This document shows positions 1 to 12,233 of a stretch of DNA of 64,000 bases, piece by piece. The stretch covers positions 30,836 through 94,835 of the forward strand of contig JANBPK010001054.1 in NCBI GenBank assembly GCA_027579435.1. The letters are read 5' to 3'. Below the pieces are notes generated by a model. That model had not been told where the DNA came from and made no database searches. It was given only the letters and a program-made list of their open reading frames with translations. Source of the DNA: Candolleomyces eurysporus. Its lineage: Eukaryota > Basidiomycota > Agaricomycetes > Agaricales > Psathyrellaceae. A program made the translations under genes and the position numbers. Positions within the stretch are counted from its first letter, which is position 1, and each line of letters opens with the position of its first letter.

Positions 1-1252
1 ATGCGGTGACTGGAGAGTTCGGTAAGATGTGTGACCCTGAATTGCGACTTTGGCTTTGAGGCCGGTACTTACTTGCGGTCCTGGATAGATTGACATAGCG
101 AAGGACAATCCAGTAGTTTTGAGTGACTTTGGATGGCATCTGGAAGTTGCAAGCGTATCCGAAACGTTCGTCCAAAGGGAACGAAGGGATGGCTTGAGAG
201 GTGAAGTCAGCCTAAGTCTAAGGCCGTAGTCATAGAAAATTCGCATACCTTTGGAGGAATTTATTGTGTACGGTAGAAGGAGTGCAAAATGAACGATCAT
301 GTATGACTGAAGGGATTAAAAAGAGTTAACTTCAGGACAATAGGGTCGAAAGGAATCATGAACGCATTCACCATNAAAAAAGACCCCCAGCACGATCAAA
401 TATCGTCGTTTTGTGCCCAGGAGTGCGTAGAGACAGAGGAGAAGAGCGGCTGGCACCACCATCGAATTCAATGACTAACCAATAAACATAGTACAAAGGG
501 AATTTACCTTCAGCAGCATTCAATTTGATGAAACCTATGACTAGAGGTCTGATGCGTTAAGAGCATTTCGATTAACGGAAATGCCGAAGGGAACTTACGG
601 CCATTCAGCACAAATACTGTTTTACAGTGCTGCATAGAGGCAGAGTGATGGACCATTGCCCAGATACCCATTCATTATGAGAGCGAATTCCAACTTGTAA
701 AGCGATTCAACACCGACCTGGAGGCTGAGAGGTAAGTACGTTCTCAGTACCACTGCAACATGTGAGTGAGACCACGATAAGGACGAAGACAGATATATAC
801 TCACTTTGGGAGTAGCAAGCGAAGTTGAGGAAGACAGAGTACTGCACGGCGAGGAACAGGATCTTCCCAGACCTCCACCTTTGTGACCAAATTTCGGATA
901 CCTATGGTTAGAAAAGCGCGTCAGTAACTATCGCACGTTCTCAGTCAATCTGAAGTACCCACCTCCTCCGAGAGGCTCGTCAGATACATGTAGATCTGAG
1001 ATTAAACCAGGATTTGCGTGAGCTCATCGAGTCCGACAGTAGAGAAGGATTGGCTGACATAGGCAGAATACCCTGCAACTGGAGGGATCAAGAGTTGGGC
1101 GACGATTGAGCAGCATTTGTCAACGGTGCTTACTATAGATGTACTAGCAATAGGTTAGCCTTGGTGCAAGATCGACCAATAAGTGCAATTACCTCCTTCT
1201 TCTGAAGTATGTGAAAGTAGGCTATAGCCTCAATATCAAGTTCCGCACTCAT
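1..1252 (-). CDS. DUF6533-like multi-pass membrane protein, partial at the left edge
   Basis: Spliced minus-strand exons give a DUF6533-like core. A segment reading IYMYLTSLSEE (about 975-1010) continues across an intron into VSEIWSQRWRSGKILFLAV (about 810-905), which matches the Trp-Ser-x-Arg-Trp-x-x-x-Lys-x-Leu pattern of that family. Hydrophobic segments follow, including LIVLGVFF near 380. The N at 375 lies in that exon, and ignoring it keeps the frame open into MVNAFMIPF. Such proteins have about seven transmembrane helices in agaricomycetes and their function is unknown. The ATG at 1252 is only a candidate, because the join to the next exon is not clean. The 3' end lies outside the window. 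Family call fairly sure, exon map approximate. Confidence 0.55.
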
Positions 1253-3886
1253 CGTTCCGCAAGGGATTAAACGTCCAGGAGGAATGGGTGACCTGGTAGC
1301 AGTGGGGAAGAATGACCCCATCCGCATTGTCTTCTCATTTTTATCTTGTTCAAAGTTTGGTGTCTCTGCGTCGGGTAAGTGCACCTATGCTATCGTCGTG
1401 CCGTCAGACTTGCCTCTCAGCGAGTCGATCATAACAGGGAGTTATGTTTGAAGAGATGATCATCATCGTGATCAACTGTGATATCAAGTCTTCCCCTGTC
1501 GATTACAATTCACTCCTCCGAAGGAAAGCCGTAAATTGCCTCCGTATATCCTTCCCGCTAGAAGATTTCGTGGGTTGTCATAGTGCTGAGATGCTATCAG
1601 GGATCGCAGAGCGTAGTAAATCGCGAAAGATGGATGATCCTGCCATGATGCCCCCCTTTAATGAAAGGATGAAGCATCACATTTTTGATTGAGAGATTGG
1701 TGTCCTGCTCATCAGGGGGATCGCCNGCAGGGTCAATGCTCGCTAAGATTTCACAGGCAAGGGAGGAGCAGAGTATTGAAGGACTTGAAGGGAGGGAATT
1801 CAGGATGGAGAGAATTAATAAGTGAGGTTGACGACGCGACAGGGGAACGAGGAAGCAAAGGAAAGGGATGACAATGATGAAACGAGCGGAGCGGAGAAAA
1901 TGGGGCCGCAAAAAGGGACTATGAAGCACTGCCGACGAAACCTTATATTGAAAAGAGACGAAAAAAGGTTAGAAACCAATTAACTCTTGCTGCACATCGC
2001 CGTGATGTACAGCCGACTTCATCTCCACACCATCGCCGCTTCACCTCCTCTCTTTCACCGTCAAAGGGATAAGCATATTGGGGGGATAAGGCGGCGAATT
2101 TCAATACCTGTATGCCGTGTGCGAATGCGCTAAATTTGTCTCTTGCATGGGTTTCACGAGGCAGTCATGGAACACTAGTACGTAGATCAGATTGTGGCTG
2201 TGATGATGACGCCTTCGAGTTATCGCCAGTATTTGGACAGATTTGGTTGCTCTCCCTCCAACTCGTGCTCCTGCGCCCTTGAGGGGTTGGCATTTGGCGT
2301 TTGCGAGTTGCTGTCTGGTGGGCTCTCTTGACCTGATCCCGATGCAGCTCGCTGAGTAGGTCGAGGAGAACTACACCCCAACTCATCCGCGAACATTCTA
2401 CTGTTCGAGGGAGGGGGATGAACAAGGAGCAGATGGCTTAGTTTCTTATTGCGCTTGCTACCATCTCCCTCCATTCTCATTTCGATTAACGCCTCCCTCC
2501 CCTGTTCATCTGCTCTTCCGAGTGCCAACAGCTCCTCCGAATTCCCCTGCTACACCTGCAGGCGTCGTCGCCGGGACTAGGTGTTGAATTCTCTGCTTGT
2601 ATCGTTTTGGGCGTTGCTGTCGGTATGTCTGCCCTTTCCTACGCTGGATTCGTGGCAATCCTTTCACCATCCGTCCTTGGCCCGCACTATTTACTCACAC
2701 CATGCTGGCCCTTTGACAGGCGAAGAAGCCCGGCCAATTCCCTCATCCTCACCATCCTCGCCCTACCGCTGGCGCTTTGATACTTTCGACGACGATGCAT
2801 GTAGGGATGGTGTCTGCAACGTGCCGAGCATTCTTGGCAACCGTTGCTGGCCACGTCGGTGGTGCAAATGTGCCTTCTACGATGCTGAGTGCTTTACATC
2901 GTTCTCAACGGCCCTGGTCATCTTCTCGTCCCTCTCCCTCGGCGTAAAGACCTATTCCTCGTTGAGTTGGAGTCACCATGACGGATCTCGTTGCAGGAAT
3001 GTTGAATTCCCCCATACTGTTCTGTCCGTTGACTGGCATACCACCTGCTGAGTGAGTTCCTTGTCCCCGTTATCTCTTCGTCTTGTTTTTTCGTTGCTGT
3101 ATTTCCTCTTCCGTTTCATCTCCTCTACCCAACGCCTCACGCGCAAGAATAAGAAATCCATTGTTTTAGCCTCAACCCTCCCACCAAACCACTTTGCTAA
3201 CCTAACCGATTCTGTCACATTACAGGCACTCGTTTACCCCGTCATCGTATCTGTATCGTCCTCAACGAGACGGGATCCATGTGGCGCTTGCTGGGCAGGG
3301 TAGATGTGAGCCTTCTGTTCCATTTGTCTCTCCACATTTTCTGTCCGTTTTGTCCCGTACCATTTCGCTTCAGTTCGCTTTTCTTTCTCTTTCTTCTTCA
3401 CTGAGGGCCAATCCCATTTTCTTCTTCGACTACCTTGGGCATTTGTGCGGTCAGGTAGCAGTTGCGATGTTCAAAGTTACTACTAAGAGGTTCGAGTCGT
3501 CTCGACCACCACGTTTTCGCGCTGCCTTGCCTTAGATTGTATAGCTTCGTTCATCGACAGCCTGACGAGTTGTTGCATTTCAGTCCGATTCAACTGCCTT
3601 CTTCCTCTGTTTCTTCCTTTCGTCCTTCATCATCTATCCATCTCTTTGTTAATCCTCCCTTGAACTGCTGTGACTAACTAAATCGACTCGTTCGTATAGG
3701 TTTCGAATGCAAAGGTTGACGGATTGATCAACGCGTCCTTTTTCGAGCCAGGTTTTGGGCAACTCAGTGAGGTCGTCAAGTTGTATATGTTATACATCGC
3801 ACTTGAATTCGTAATCGACGTGTTCCGAGGGTACAAACATAGATGTTTATGAGACTGCACTGATATAATGTGGTTACGATGGTTAG
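1253..3886. other. Unassigned stretch without a recognisable gene
   Basis: Open frames of 80-156 codons exist on both strands (for example 2581-3051 plus and 1597-1929 minus), but none matches a family I recognise, and none forms a convincing spliced chain. A hydrophobic frame runs through 2590-2770 on the plus strand. The N at 1726 lies here. Pyrimidine-rich, promoter-like sequence lies around 2020-2070 and 3300-3660. A real small gene cannot be excluded. Confidence 0.4.
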
Positions 3887-5031
3887 CTACTGGTCCCAAG
3901 ATTCGTAGCTCGCAATCTCCTCTTTGAACACCTCGTTGACGTCCACATTGGGTCCGGGACCAGGGCTCTGACGGGATCTGGGAGATAGGAGCCTGAAGTT
4001 CGAATAACTTACGGAGGAGCGGCACTCAGAACAGGCATAGCTCCAACAAGGGAGTGCCTGGCTCATGCAATACCTGCACTTCAGATTTTGCAGGTCGATG
4101 ATGGGCCGCATCCTCGAGGGCCCAGGGATGCCGGTATCTTGGATGAGGACGGCAGTGTTGTTATACAGATAAATAGCTTCCGGGTCGTCGATTGATATCT
4201 TTTGATCACAAGACAAACAACTCGCGGGGCTAGCGAACACCGGATGACCTTTGGGGCAGCCCAAAGTACCCAGCGTGATGAGAAAGCCGGATCCCACTTC
4301 TGGCACTTGGGAGTGTTTGAACGACTGGTTTTGAATCCACATCAAGCGAAAGGCTGTTTCGATCCCCAGCTGAGACTTGAGTTCATCAGGCTGCAGGGTT
4401 TGAATATCCTTCACGAGGTCATTCAGCCCCTCTTTGAGCCACATGGCGACCTTGTGAGCTCGAGCGAGGGTGACCTTTTCAACGGAGGTCAAAGACATCT
4501 TTGATAGATGTTCTATCGCGTGATCCCTCATCTGAACAGGTTTGACCAGTACCTGAGCTTCCTATCCGCAATTTATGAGGTGACGGTTGACGCACCTTCT
4601 TCATGTGCCACCTTGTTGAGAGGTTGAGAACCCCCACCCATTCATCCTTCGTCAAGGTGTAAGAACCCGATATCGCAGGTCTAACAGCGTGCAGAATAAG
4701 CTTTATGAAAGCCACTACACCGCTACAAGTCCGCTTACAGGGGATATAATAGCTTTACCAAAGCGCCGAAGTCTGCTGCCTTGTAGCCTTCCAAAACGAT
4801 TGGCCGTTCTTCGTCTTTCCCTTCCACACTGCTTTTATCGCCACCTTGCGGTAGATGGAACATATCTGCCAGGATCTCCGAGTGCTCGATGAATCTATGG
4901 CGAGGGACTTCGAATACTGTCTCTTCGATCTGGCGTTTTCCCGGTGTTTTTACGCCATTTGCACGAGCAGGTGAGACAGAACATACCTTAAAGAAGACCG
5001 TCGTCCAGGACTGAACACGATCGCTCGTCAT
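3887..5031 (-). CDS. BTB/POZ domain protein
   Basis: The minus-strand exon chain starts at the ATG at 5031 (MTSDRVQSW), crosses an intron and enters a BTB core with FEVPRHRFIEHSEILADMF followed by PIVLEGYKAADFGALVKLLY. It continues through DEWVGVLNLSTRW and the family hallmark KVTLARAHKVAMWLKEGLND. The C-terminal half has paired cysteines (CLSC, CRYC, CSEC) that could bind zinc. The order is the usual one for the large agaricomycete BTB family, thought to act as protein-interaction adaptors, possibly for cullin-3 ligases. The protein ends in NEVFKEEIASYESWDQ. Several BTB relatives lie within 4 kb, so this is a local expansion. No break is seen. Confidence 0.75.
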
Positions 5032-5112
5032 CTTAGCCGTGGGTCCCGCTTCAGATGCTACCTGGTGTGTCACAATGAGGAAGAAATTCGAAGGGAAGGT
5101 GGTGCCTAGCAT

Positions 5113-5600
5113 CTATCGATAATGTGATTCGATAAGGTCACGCGAGGCTGACCATGTGTTCGAGCTGAGCGCTTGGGAGCGCGCTAAGTCCCGGATACAC
5201 AACTTTAGTTGTAGGCATTCAAAACGCCAGCGTTGCCCATCGTGATACACATCCAACTCACGCTGTGATCTAGAAATTCCGCAGAGGGGTGGAAATGGCA
5301 AGATGACCACGAATATTCAATGATAACTTACAGAGGACCTCAAGAGGTGCGTCGAAGTCTGTTGCTTGATAGCCTCTAATGGGTAATGCTTATTTCGCCC
5401 TCCAGCGCTTTGCTCGTTTCGAGTGTATAGCACGAACATACCAGTGAAGATGTCAGACGAACCTGTAAAGGGCACCGAGAAAACAATCTCTTCGGCCTGG
5501 CCGTACAGTTCTTTGGTTACGAATCTCGCAATTAGCGTCGTTGGTACTTACTTCAAAGCTTCTAATGGACAGATTGTATTACCCCTACCGTAGATGCTCC
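5113..5600 (-). pseudogene. Decayed BTB fragment
   Basis: On the minus strand, pieces such as TKELYGQAEEIVFSVPF, SSDIFT and GYQATDFDAPLEVL line up with the BTB core of the neighbouring gene (VFEVPRHRF, SEILADMF, GYKAADFGALVKLL). They sit in different frames and have stops between them. The C-terminal half of the family is missing. This is best read as a truncated duplicate just upstream of the intact gene. Confidence 0.5.
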
Positions 5601-5826
5601 CTCAGACATGCTCGCCTACGTTTGCCTTACAAGCTCGCGGTGGTTAGAGTGAAAGACCGCTGATTCGGAGACCGGCAGCTGATTTGTCGATCCCTCGATC
5701 CGGATCGGGAGTCATCCTGACACGAGGCCGGACGTTTAGTTCTAAACAAATACGGCGCTGAATACCAGCTTTCTCTTATCAATCGATCATCCACCACATT
5801 CACAGCCCAACGACAACCTGCCATTC

Positions 5827-7065
5827 ATGCAGAGCGATACCACCACCATTAACAGGAATGCTTCTGGTGAGCGGGATGAGCAGTTTTACTGGGAGACAGT
5901 AACCTTCAAAGTAAACGAGCGATCTCGATCGTTTAGTCGTAAACCTCATGAAAAGCCTCCCTTTAGGTCGAAAATAAGATTTTTCGCGTTCCTCGAGATC
6001 GGTTTATCAACTCGTCTGAGGTTTTTGAAGGAATGTTTCTTCTCCCATCGCGTGATGACCTGGGAAAGGAATCGGCGGAAGGATGAAGCGACGAACACCC
6101 GATAGTTCTTGAAGGATACAAGCAAGAAGAGTTTATAGCACTGCTTAAGGTCATGTACCCATCGTACGTCTCCTCACACGTCTTTCTTGTAATTTCTCAG
6201 CAATCTTCCTGAGATACTGCTCAACCGTTCCACCTTTTTCATCCATTGGCCAACACATCCACTCACCGAGTTTTACAGGCAGCGTGATGTCTCTGCTGGC
6301 TCCTTTACCTTGACGAAGGAAGAGTGGATTGGGGTCTTGAATCTCTCAACGAGATGGAATATGGTGGAGGTATGTACGACCTGACCCTGATTGCTCCCTC
6401 TGAACCTCAGACTATTCTTTAAGTTCAGAAACCATGCAATATCCCGTCTCTCAAGCTTAAGTATCAGTGCAGTTGAGAAGATCACCCTAGCTCGGGCACA
6501 CAAGGTCGGGAAATGGTTCCACGAAGGCATCAACGTCATCACAACCGCGCCCTCTTCCCCTCTGCTGGAAGAACTTCGACCACTCGGCGCTGAGACGGTT
6601 TGTCGCCTTCTCTGGATTCGAGATCAGAGTCGGAGCGCGAACCAAGTTGGTGGGATAGTTACTCTCGGCTCGTTGAAGTGCCACAAGTGCTTCTCTTCGA
6701 TGTTTATCAAGGATCTGCCCTGCAGAGGTTGTTCACGCTCCATTTCCCCTGGTGATCCAAATGCGATCTTCCTCGACAAAGGGACGCGGATTGAAGTGAC
6801 ATACCCAGATGGCGGGAAGCAACTAGAATCTGTCGCCCCATACTACTTCGATCTGCCTGATATACACAACCTTGGCTGTGGTGGGCCGAACAATCACTGT
6901 CCGTTGGACAAGACCTCAACCTATACGTGCCCATCGTGCTCCGCAAAGTTGAATCGTTATCAGTTCCTAATTGGCCGACCTCACTGGGCCCCGAACACAG
7001 ATTGCGCATTTGTTCGGGACATTTTCAAAGGCGAGATCGCAGAATATGAACAGACGGGGGAGTAG
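5827..7065 (+). CDS. BTB/POZ domain protein with an in-frame stop
   Basis: Plus-strand exons give MQSDTTTINRNASGERDEQF, then after an intron VENKIFRVPRDRF, SSEVFEGMF, HPIVLEGYKQEEFIALLKVM, EEWIGVLNLSTRWNMVE and the hallmark KITLARAHKVGKWFHEGIN. The tail carries Cys pairs (CHKC, CRGC, CPSC) like its paralogs. The BTB exon contains an in-frame TGA at 6084-6086, between SAEG and SDEHPI, exactly where paralogs read straight through. All other sequence on both sides is well kept, so the change is recent, is a sequencing error, or marks a very young pseudogene. The gene is divergent from the BTB gene at 3887-5031. Confidence 0.6.
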
Positions 7066-7524
7066 CCCGACAACGTCGTAAGCAGGAGTGATGTGGATGG
7101 TTGGTGACCAACCATTACATACAGCATGCTTAGCATGGTTGTTGGTTTGTGTCAGTATGTTGAGGAATTGAATCAAATACTATGATCACAAGTTCAGGCA
7201 CTGAAAGTACCTGTGCTCGTCACAATGGTCTCGGACGTTGCTGGCGGTGAGTGCGAACGGTTGTAGTGTTGGACGCTCAAAAGGTGAGGTCTTGGCACAC
7301 TATAAATTGCTTCCCTTTCTGAGGTTTTATACTCCTATTGCTGGATCAATCTCGATTAGAGTCTTTTGCTGAAAATTCATCTTTCGTGTGCTAGCGACAC
7401 TTCAGCGGTATGGTGCACACATCTTACCGGTAGACGCGATATATGCTCAGTACAACACCAGCCTGAGAGAGCTTGGAATCTATGAATATCAGAAGGACAT
7501 GGAAATATCAACTAATGGTCTCAT
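7066..7524. other. Intergenic, no gene seen
   Basis: No coding signal is seen. A TATA-like CTATAAATTG lies near 7300 but has no obvious downstream gene. Confidence 0.4.
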
Positions 7525-7900
7525 GTTTTAGAATTCGCGATCTCTCCGCTAAACACCTCCTTGACATCTACCTTAACGGTGGCTCCTTGGATCGCATCTG
7601 GAAGCCTAAGCCTATAATCGGTGTAGAGTACTACGTGGTTGCATGAGCGGCAAGTCGAATTTTTCCAATAGGGATGGGCCGGCCGGAAAAACCTGCGCAC
7701 TCAGCATTCTGCAAACTGATGACGAGATACAGAATCTTCAGTAAGGCACCGAAATCGGTTGCCCGGTATCGCTCAATATCTACGAGCGTTCGATGAACCT
7801 GCGTCGAGAGACCTCAAACTTTTAATATCGTTTCTTCCATGGATCGGACGATGTGGTTTTACCGCACCTTGAAAAAGACGGCAATCAAAGAGCTGGCTCA
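7525..7900 (-). pseudogene. Decayed BTB fragment
   Basis: Minus-strand remnants join a BTB start and end without the middle. SMEETILKV, RYRATDFGALLKILY, then CRSCNHVVLYTDYRLRLPD and VDVKEVFSGEIANSKT are recognisable against the intact paralogs. Stops and frame changes separate them. The last peptide matches the C-terminus VDVNEVFKEEIASYE of the gene at 3887-5031, which fixes the orientation. Too little remains for a functional protein. Confidence 0.55.
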
Positions 7901-8199
7901 AGTGTGCACATTGTCATCGAAGCTGTCTCCCTCGACATGTCCGTGAAATGCACTCTATAAGGTAGAGGCAGTGATCGGCAACAAGCTAAGCAATTAATGG
8001 TGCCCTTGGAACTCACAACGTGTTCGGAGCGCCCAAGACGGCGCTTAATCGCACTTTTATTTCTAGTGCTCGATTGTAACTGAAAATTACGACAGAAATT
8101 GCCTGTCCGGGCATACCTGGACACTCGGTATCTTTCTTATTCAAATTAGAATATAGATCTGATTTCAGTCTGTCTTTGAGAAATTTTGAGAGCAATCAT

Positions 8200-11100
8200 A
8201 TACGAGTACTATTAGTTGCTGAATTATGTATACATGGAATGCACAGACCACAATGATTTTGAACGCATAGTATGGCCACAAGGCGGTGGTGTAAGTTTGA
8301 GTGGCTGTGGTTCCCTATGGCCATGGCTGAGGTTCTTCTCTCCTACCTGTTATCTTCAACAGCTTACAGCAGTCCTGAGTATCACCTCAAGGGCAGTGGT
8401 TTTGCATCTCGCAATCTCTACCGAAAATCAAGCCTGTGTGTTCTCACCTTTCTCTGGTGGCACTGTTTTGCCATCCACTGCTTGAATGGAGGGCTCCCTG
8501 CTCTGCACCGCTCTTTTATCTGATTGTCTATGCTTGGACTGATGAGGTGCTGGTTTCACTACCTGATATTTACTCACAAATTCACAGCCATTTAAACAAG
8601 AGGTTGTGCTCAGATCAATCTGGTATTGCCCAAACTGTACCTAAACTATCAGCCTCTTTAGCAGTAATGATTGGGATTCTTTTGATCAACAATGGGTTAA
8701 AGGACAAGCTCCATATGTGATGTTGTTGAGAATGATGACACTGGATGGCATTTCAATCATGAGGTGGTTTCAATGGATCAACATTTATGTGCAGGTTGCA
8801 TTCTAAGGCTCAAAACACAACAAGACAAAGAACCTAACTCTAACACCAACACACACACAAAACAAACACACCAAGTATCTTCTGAAGATAGGAGGTGGGC
8901 AAGGGTATAGTGAAAAGCTCTAAGTCTAGTTGGACTTGGGCTTTGGAACATAAACTTTGCAATCACAAGTTCAANGGGGGGAGCTAAGGCTCAACCAGGT
9001 TTAATGTTATTGCTTTGGAAGCTAAAATTTGTAGACAACAAACTTGACGCCAAATGGATTTGACTTCAGAAGTGAGAACACAGTCTTGACGCAACATAAC
9101 TTGGACACATGATGAGGACACAGCCTCCAAATGACTTCTGAACTTAAACATGCAAAAGATAACAGAGAGGCTCTTGTAGGTTTGGTGGGTAACACAGACC
9201 CAGATGCAAAATACAATGCTAGCTACCTGCTATGTAGATTCAGTTACTTAGAGTCCAAGATTAAATACTGTAGATAAGTTTGGCAAGCACACAAAAGACA
9301 AACAAAGAGATAAGCCAAAGAGTCCAAAGATAGATAATCATATGAGGGTATCCAAGCTCCAGAACAAAGTCTTGACCCTCCCAGAATGGCACTGAGACTC
9401 ATTCAGAACCACTGCCAAAGTGGCAGGCTGTCATCTCCACATGCTCAGATAGTTCAGAATAGATTCAGAGGTGGGTACCTTTGCTCCCAACCCTCCTTCC
9501 ATCTATCTGGTTTACTGGGCACCACTCCTAAGCCCTCTCTGTGCTATTGCCTCAACTCTTGGCACTCCATGTGTTCCTCTTTACCAAGTTTGGCTTGCAA
9601 GACCAATACCTATCTTGGCTTCCAAAGCTGTCCTTTGGTCTTCATCTTCACTCTGCATTGGTTCACACATCAGGTTGGTTCTTCAGAAGCCCTCAACCGA
9701 GTTGTTCATACTTCTGAATCCAGCAACTGTCATGTTTAATTGACTTAACAGATTTGCCATCACATCCTCAAAGCCACAGAGTGACATTACACTTTCCACT
9801 TAGCGAATGTCAGGGCAAATGTCCCTTTTAGTGTGTACACCTTCTTCCTACACTGTACCTTGCCAGGTCAGGCATGCAGTTAGGGTTCTGAATTGTTTCT
9901 CTACCCTTTGGATATGTTTGCAGGGCCTTCCTAGTATAAAGCACCACTGCTGGACCATTGTACTTTGGTCACTGAGTCAAATCCCTGAAGGCTGCTAAGT
10001 CTGAAGCCAGGAATTGCTTTGACTCTCGGTTTCACAATGTTTGGAAGACATGCTATGTTCTATTTGTTGTTATCGCGCCTTAGCACCTTAATTCAGAAGC
10101 ACTTCCAAATAAAAGTTCTATTGTTTTGTTATTTTTCTGAGGGTCTGCAGGCAGGAGCTGCATCATCATGACCCAGAGAAGAGCTCAACTCGGGAATGAA
10201 TTGGAAAGACTCAAAGATTGAGACAATAGAATTATTCACTTCTACCAAGAAAACAGAGAAAAAACAATCCAAACCACAGAGGAACAGGTAGAGAAAATAC
10301 AAGACAATTAGGAAACGACCTTTAAATTAGGCAAGCTGTTATATAATAACCCCAGTAGTACTTTTTTTTTTCTCTTAGTAACACTAAGACTGTGAATGAT
10401 GACTGCAGTTTGGTACTTTGTAACACTGAGCTGAGTACTTAGTGGCTTAGGATTATGGACTATGGACTGACAACAATTATCTAGCCAGACTGCATAATTA
10501 CCAATGAATGCCTCAGCATGGACTGCAGCAGAGTAGCACCTGTAGTATATAGGGGAATTCTAGACCTAAGACAGTTTTTTCCGTCTACCAAAAAATATCT
10601 CCAAGAATGTCAGCAGCCTATATCATTCAACAGACACAGTCCTTTGTAGGAGCTTAGAGCAAGATGTCCAAGAACACCTGTGGAACCTGCCATCCAGAGT
10701 AAGCAGTGATTACTTAGGGAAACTCCCCTTATTCCCAGGAATGAGGGTGATGATTCTCAAAAACATATTGGNTGCCATTCAAGATTGTAAACAGAGACGA
10801 GGGAACAATCAGAGATATAATCTCCACTCGGGATGAGAACGGAATCCAAAGAGCAAAGAATGTATATATTCATATCAGAGGATGTGACATAAGAGCTCCA
10901 AACTTACCTTCTGGCATGGTGCCTGTCCTCCTGCAGTCAGTGACAGTAGACTTTCCACTACATGGACTTGGTTTATCCACCAACTCGTTCAGGAGAGAAC
11001 AAATTCCACTCATGCCTGCATATGCTATAATGGATTACAAAATGCAGGGAAGAACAATGAAAAAAGTGATTATAGATGGAGCATCTGCTAGACAACAAGG

Positions 11101-11450
11101 AATCTATGTCATGCTATCAAGAGCAAAGACATTAAAAGGAATTCCAATACTAAGGTGGTTTCCATCCACTAAAATATCCCAAAGAATGACAGTAGAGCTG
11201 GGAGAAGAGCTGAAGCATTTACAACAGCTAGACAAGGCCCCAAAATGCAGATACATAACAGAAATACAGCCATTTGTCAAAGCTTGAAATCTAGAAATTG
11301 AAAATCAGGAGAAACAAAAACATTTGAAGTAACTCAAGACCCAAAAAGATATAAATAGCAACAACTCCACAAATCAACCATAACCCACAAAAGATCCAAA
11401 GAAGCAAATTTAGAATAGATGAATGATACAATCACAATAGATTAGATTAG
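8200..11450. mobile_element. Probable degenerate Helitron-type insertion
   Basis: By eye this stretch is richer in A and T than its neighbours and has none of the short-intron coding structure seen elsewhere. Its right part encodes the end of a Helitron/Pif1-type helicase (separate entry). The rest shows only small open frames with no recognisable domain. Boundaries are estimates: the change in base composition starts near 8200 and ends near 11450. I could not identify a certain Helitron 3' hairpin with CTRR end or a 5' TC end. Confidence 0.45.
10660..11287 (+). pseudogene. Helitron-type Pif1-like helicase, C-terminal remnant
   Basis: The frame contains the late helicase motifs of Helitron RepHel/Pif1 proteins: LPLFPGMRVMILKN near 10725, then PLMPAYAIMDYKMQGRTMKK, then IYVMLSRAKTLKGIPILRWF, and the tail ELGEELKHLQQLD. 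The frame breaks at the N at 10772; ignoring that N makes 10660-11287 one continuous frame. Walker A and B motifs and the Rep nuclease domain are absent, so this is a 5'-truncated relic, not an active transposase. The family call is solid; which Helitron lineage is not determinable here. Confidence 0.7.
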
Positions 11451-12233
11451 ATGTAGACCGGCCGATAATGTTTCCGATAATTCCGAATACTAAAAAGGAA
11501 ATTGATGTAAAAGGTTTGATGGGAACGACAAACCTGGACAAAGTGTCCAGGAATATCGGAAGCAAGGAAGTGAGCGAATGAATAGAATACGGTGCACAGT
11601 GACGGGATCCTACCCGTCCCGTCCCCTATTTTTGTATTGGGGAGGATGGCCCGTCTTGCACGGTCAGAGACCCATCTTGGGCCGTGATTTTGACGGCTGT
11701 CCCCGTGCAAAGGATGCCATACTATGACACGTCTGCATTTCACTGTTAACCTGAGCTGCTGCCGAGCCAGGCTGTACAACATGGACATTCAAGAGTATTG
11801 ACGGACCTACCTCGAGAACTCGAGTTTCATATCTGCTCAAAAATGATAGGCAGGTGGGTAAAGAACTTATGTACATCCCTGAAAGTTTGCCTGGACATTT
11901 TTCGTCCATTCTCTTCTCTTTTTGATTTATGTATTTTTATTATTCGCTCCAGTTTCTTCATGACATTACGTTTTCCGAAACACGCGTTACTCAGGTCGCT
12001 CTCATTGATTCCCTCTCTCGGTTTGAGGCCGGATCTGGTTCGGAAGTTTCTATTACCTCTCGTGCAAAGGCACAATTGCCAAGACCGAGACCAACGGATA
12101 GCGAGTAATACAGATGTTTATATTCAGCGAATAAGTGTGGGCTCTTGCGATGCTCACTCAAAATAGCAATGAAAGTTTTTCAAATCCTTCCTGGACCAAA
12201 TCCGCCACTAGCATTAGCTCTCCTGCGCCGCCT
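11451..12233. other. Unassigned stretch
   Basis: A plus-strand open frame at 11798-12166 starts MTDLPRELEFHICSKM, faintly like an F-box start, but nothing after it supports the family. No other coding signal is seen. Confidence 0.3.

Noticed and set aside
2581..3051. 156-codon plus-strand frame with a hydrophobic start
   Set aside because: Looks like a signal peptide, but the rest has no family and neighbouring frames are equally open; not enough to call a gene.
9386..9743. Overlapping 117- and 90-codon frames inside the Helitron-like region
   Set aside because: No recognisable domain and no codon pattern; likely chance frames in transposon-derived sequence.
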